A stretch of 24,954 nucleotides of DNA from Chloroflexota bacterium. GTDB taxonomy: Bacteria; Chloroflexota; UBA6077. Within the stretch, counting starts at the first letter, position 1, and every line of letters starts with the position of its first letter. A model generated the notes under the pieces. That model was not told the origin of the DNA. It was given only the letters and a program-made list of their open reading frames with translations, and did no database searches. The position numbers and the translations under genes were made by a program. This document shows positions 23,811-24,954 of this stretch, piece after piece. The stretch spans positions 7,974-32,927 of the forward strand of contig JAMCTB010000058.1 of assembly GCA_023380955.1 (NCBI GenBank), written 5' to 3'.

Positions 23811-24572
23811 ATGGCTTCGATTATTGCTATCTCCAATCAGAAGGGTGGTGTTGGCAAAACAACCACCACCGCCAACCTGGGTGCCGCCTTGTTCCAGATG
23901 GGGAACAAAGTTCTACTGGTGGACATGGACCCCCAGGCTAACCTGACCTCCGCCTTTGGGCTGAACGATCAGATGGAGAGCAGCATTGCGGAGTCGTTGC
24001 TGGATCGGAAGGTTCATCTGCCCATCGGCCACATAGCCGAGAGGGGTAAAGGCCGTCTGGACATCGTTCCCTCCTCCCTGGCGCTCGCCAGCGCCGAAGC
24101 GGCCTTGATGAACAAGCTCGGCCGCGAGTTGCGGCTGCGGGATCAACTGGCGCTAATCCCCACTCCCTACGATTACGTCCTCATCGACACCCCGCCGTCG
24201 TTGGGGCTACTCACCATCAACGCCCTGGTAGCCGCCGAGAAGGTGGTGATACCGACCGAGGCAAGGCTGTTCTCTCTCCAGGGGCTGCAGATGATGCAGG
24301 ACAGCATCGAGGAGATCCTCTACCTGAACCCGAAGCTGCAGGTCGCCGGGATCCTGCTGAGCAAGCTGGACCGTCGGTTGAAGGAGGAGAAGCTGGTGAG
24401 CGCCTACCTGCGGGAGCGGTGGGGGATCCAGGTGTTCACGACCGAGGTGGGAACCAATAGCAAGATCCTGGAGGCTGCCTCCTCTGGCACCTCTGTGTTC
24501 AATTACGCGGGCGCGGAGAAAGCCGCGGAGACCTATCTTTCCCTGGCGAGGGAGGTGCTGTCTCGTGGCTAA
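23811..24572 (+). CDS. parA: ParA/Soj-family ATPase
   Basis: A 253-residue deviant Walker-A ATPase of the ParA/MinD superfamily that binds DNA or membrane surfaces as an ATP dimer to position chromosomes or division machinery. The P-loop KGGVGKTTT has the signature Lys11 and Lys16, followed by [16 protein letters not shown] (Walker A'), [18 protein letters not shown] (Walker B) and [12 protein letters not shown]. It has no N-terminal HTH, so it is the short chromosomal type, and no C-terminal membrane-targeting helix like that of MinD. There is no parB next to it; instead the stop overlaps the ftsZ start by eight bases. That coupling points to a role in placing the division ring, comparable in principle to MipZ, though this is inference. 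Confidence 0.93.
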   Translation: MASIIAISNQKGGVGKTTTTANLGAALFQMGNKVLLVDMDPQANLTSAFGLNDQMESSIAESLLDRKVHLPIGHIAERGKGRLDIVPSSLALASAEAALMNKLGRELRLRDQLALIPTPYDYVLIDTPPSLGLLTINALVAAEKVVIPTEARLFSLQGLQMMQDSIEEILYLNPKLQVAGILLSKLDRRLKEEKLVSAYLRERWGIQVFTTEVGTNSKILEAASSGTSVFNYAGAEKAAETYLSLAREVLSRG

Positions 24573-24954
24573 GTTGCGCGGCGGCTTCGATCCGGAGCGG
24601 CTGGCGGAGCCCATCAGGAACGGTTCCATCATCGGGAAGATCGTGTCCGAGGATGTCGACGCCGAGGCGAAGGGCTTCACGGAGATCAAGATCGTCGGCG
24701 TCGGTGGTGGTGGCAACAACGCCCTGAACCGGATGATTGAGGCCGGGATTCGGGGCGTCGACTTTATCGCGGTCAATACCGACGCCCAAGCCCTGGAGAT
24801 GTCCCAGGCCACCCACAAGATCGCCATTGGGGGAAAGGCGATGAAGAGGCTGGGGGCCGGCGGGGATCCGATGGTTGGGGAGCGGGCCGCCGAGATTAGC
24901 CGGGATCAGCTAGAGGAGGCCCTGGCCGGTGCGGACATGGTGTTCATCACGGCG
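24565..24954 (+). CDS. ftsZ: Cell division protein FtsZ, divergent (3' partial)
   Basis: The first 130 codons of a tubulin-like GTPase; the gene runs off the window. The GTG at 24565 follows GGAGG by nine bases and overlaps parA. About 43 residues precede the first strand, more than in most FtsZ. The core then reads [31 protein letters not shown], then [17 protein letters not shown], and [14 protein letters not shown] just before the expected GGGTGTG tubulin signature. Differences from the usual sequence include GGGGNNAL for GGGGGNAV and [11 protein letters not shown] for GEKLTRGLGAG. It may be a second, specialised FtsZ or the main one of an unusual lineage. Family assignment is secure; function as the main division protein is not. 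Confidence 0.88.
   Translation, partial: MAKLRGGFDPERLAEPIRNGSIIGKIVSEDVDAEAKGFTEIKIVGVGGGGNNALNRMIEAGIRGVDFIAVNTDAQALEMSQATHKIAIGGKAMKRLGAGGDPMVGERAAEISRDQLEEALAGADMVFITA

Overview
The window is GC-rich, densely coded bacterial DNA with every gene on the + strand. Frequent GTG/TTG starts, a compact nusA-ylxR-infB-rbfA-nrnA-truB-ribF operon, a short NusA and short IF-2, a Tat-type lipoprotein with an Ala/Pro/Gln linker, and dispersed intergenic palindromes suggest a Chloroflexota-like organism. This placement is an inference from style and gene order; no rRNA or other decisive marker is present. No tRNA, rRNA or CRISPR array was seen.

Region 1 (1-5760) is a chemosensory operon: a CheW (5' end outside the window), a CheA-receiver hybrid, a CheR with C-terminal TPR-like repeats, and a receiver/diguanylate cyclase response regulator with an intact I-site. 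It ends in a good intrinsic terminator. The architecture resembles Wsp-type systems, which control c-di-GMP rather than flagellar rotation.

Region 2 (5800-11097) starts at a clear promoter and looks like one operon: an exported, C-terminally anchored protein; a transporter of the NRAMP fold lacking the usual metal-site motifs; a 28-residue single-helix membrane peptide; an N-terminally anchored protein; and the delta, alpha and beta subunits of a 2-oxoacid:ferredoxin oxidoreductase. The beta subunit keeps the thiamine-diphosphate site but lacks all four cysteines that normally hold its [4Fe-4S] cluster, and no gamma subunit is present. This locus is the strongest candidate for an undescribed system.

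Region 3 (11100-16480) is an accessory, partly decayed segment. It holds a frameshifted IS5-like transposase remnant, a GntR/FCD regulator, a frameshifted C-terminal remnant of a uroporphyrinogen-decarboxylase-family protein, and a second truncated copy of the GntR promoter, operator and 5' coding region. An intact oligopeptide-type ABC importer follows (lipoprotein plus two permeases) with no ATPase genes. Both GntR promoters carry the same ATTGTNNACAAT operator, which suggests autoregulation and possible control of the importer through the duplicated promoter.

Region 4 (16481-23600) is the conserved nusA-to-ribF operon for transcription elongation, translation initiation, ribosome maturation, nanoRNA/c-di-nucleotide turnover, tRNA pseudouridylation and FAD synthesis. 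An extended -10 promoter is followed almost at once by a terminator-like hairpin, suggesting attenuation upstream of nusA. Two dispersed palindromic elements lie at 20264 and 23532.

Region 5 (23601-24954) holds a ParA-family ATPase overlapping the start of a somewhat divergent FtsZ that runs off the window.
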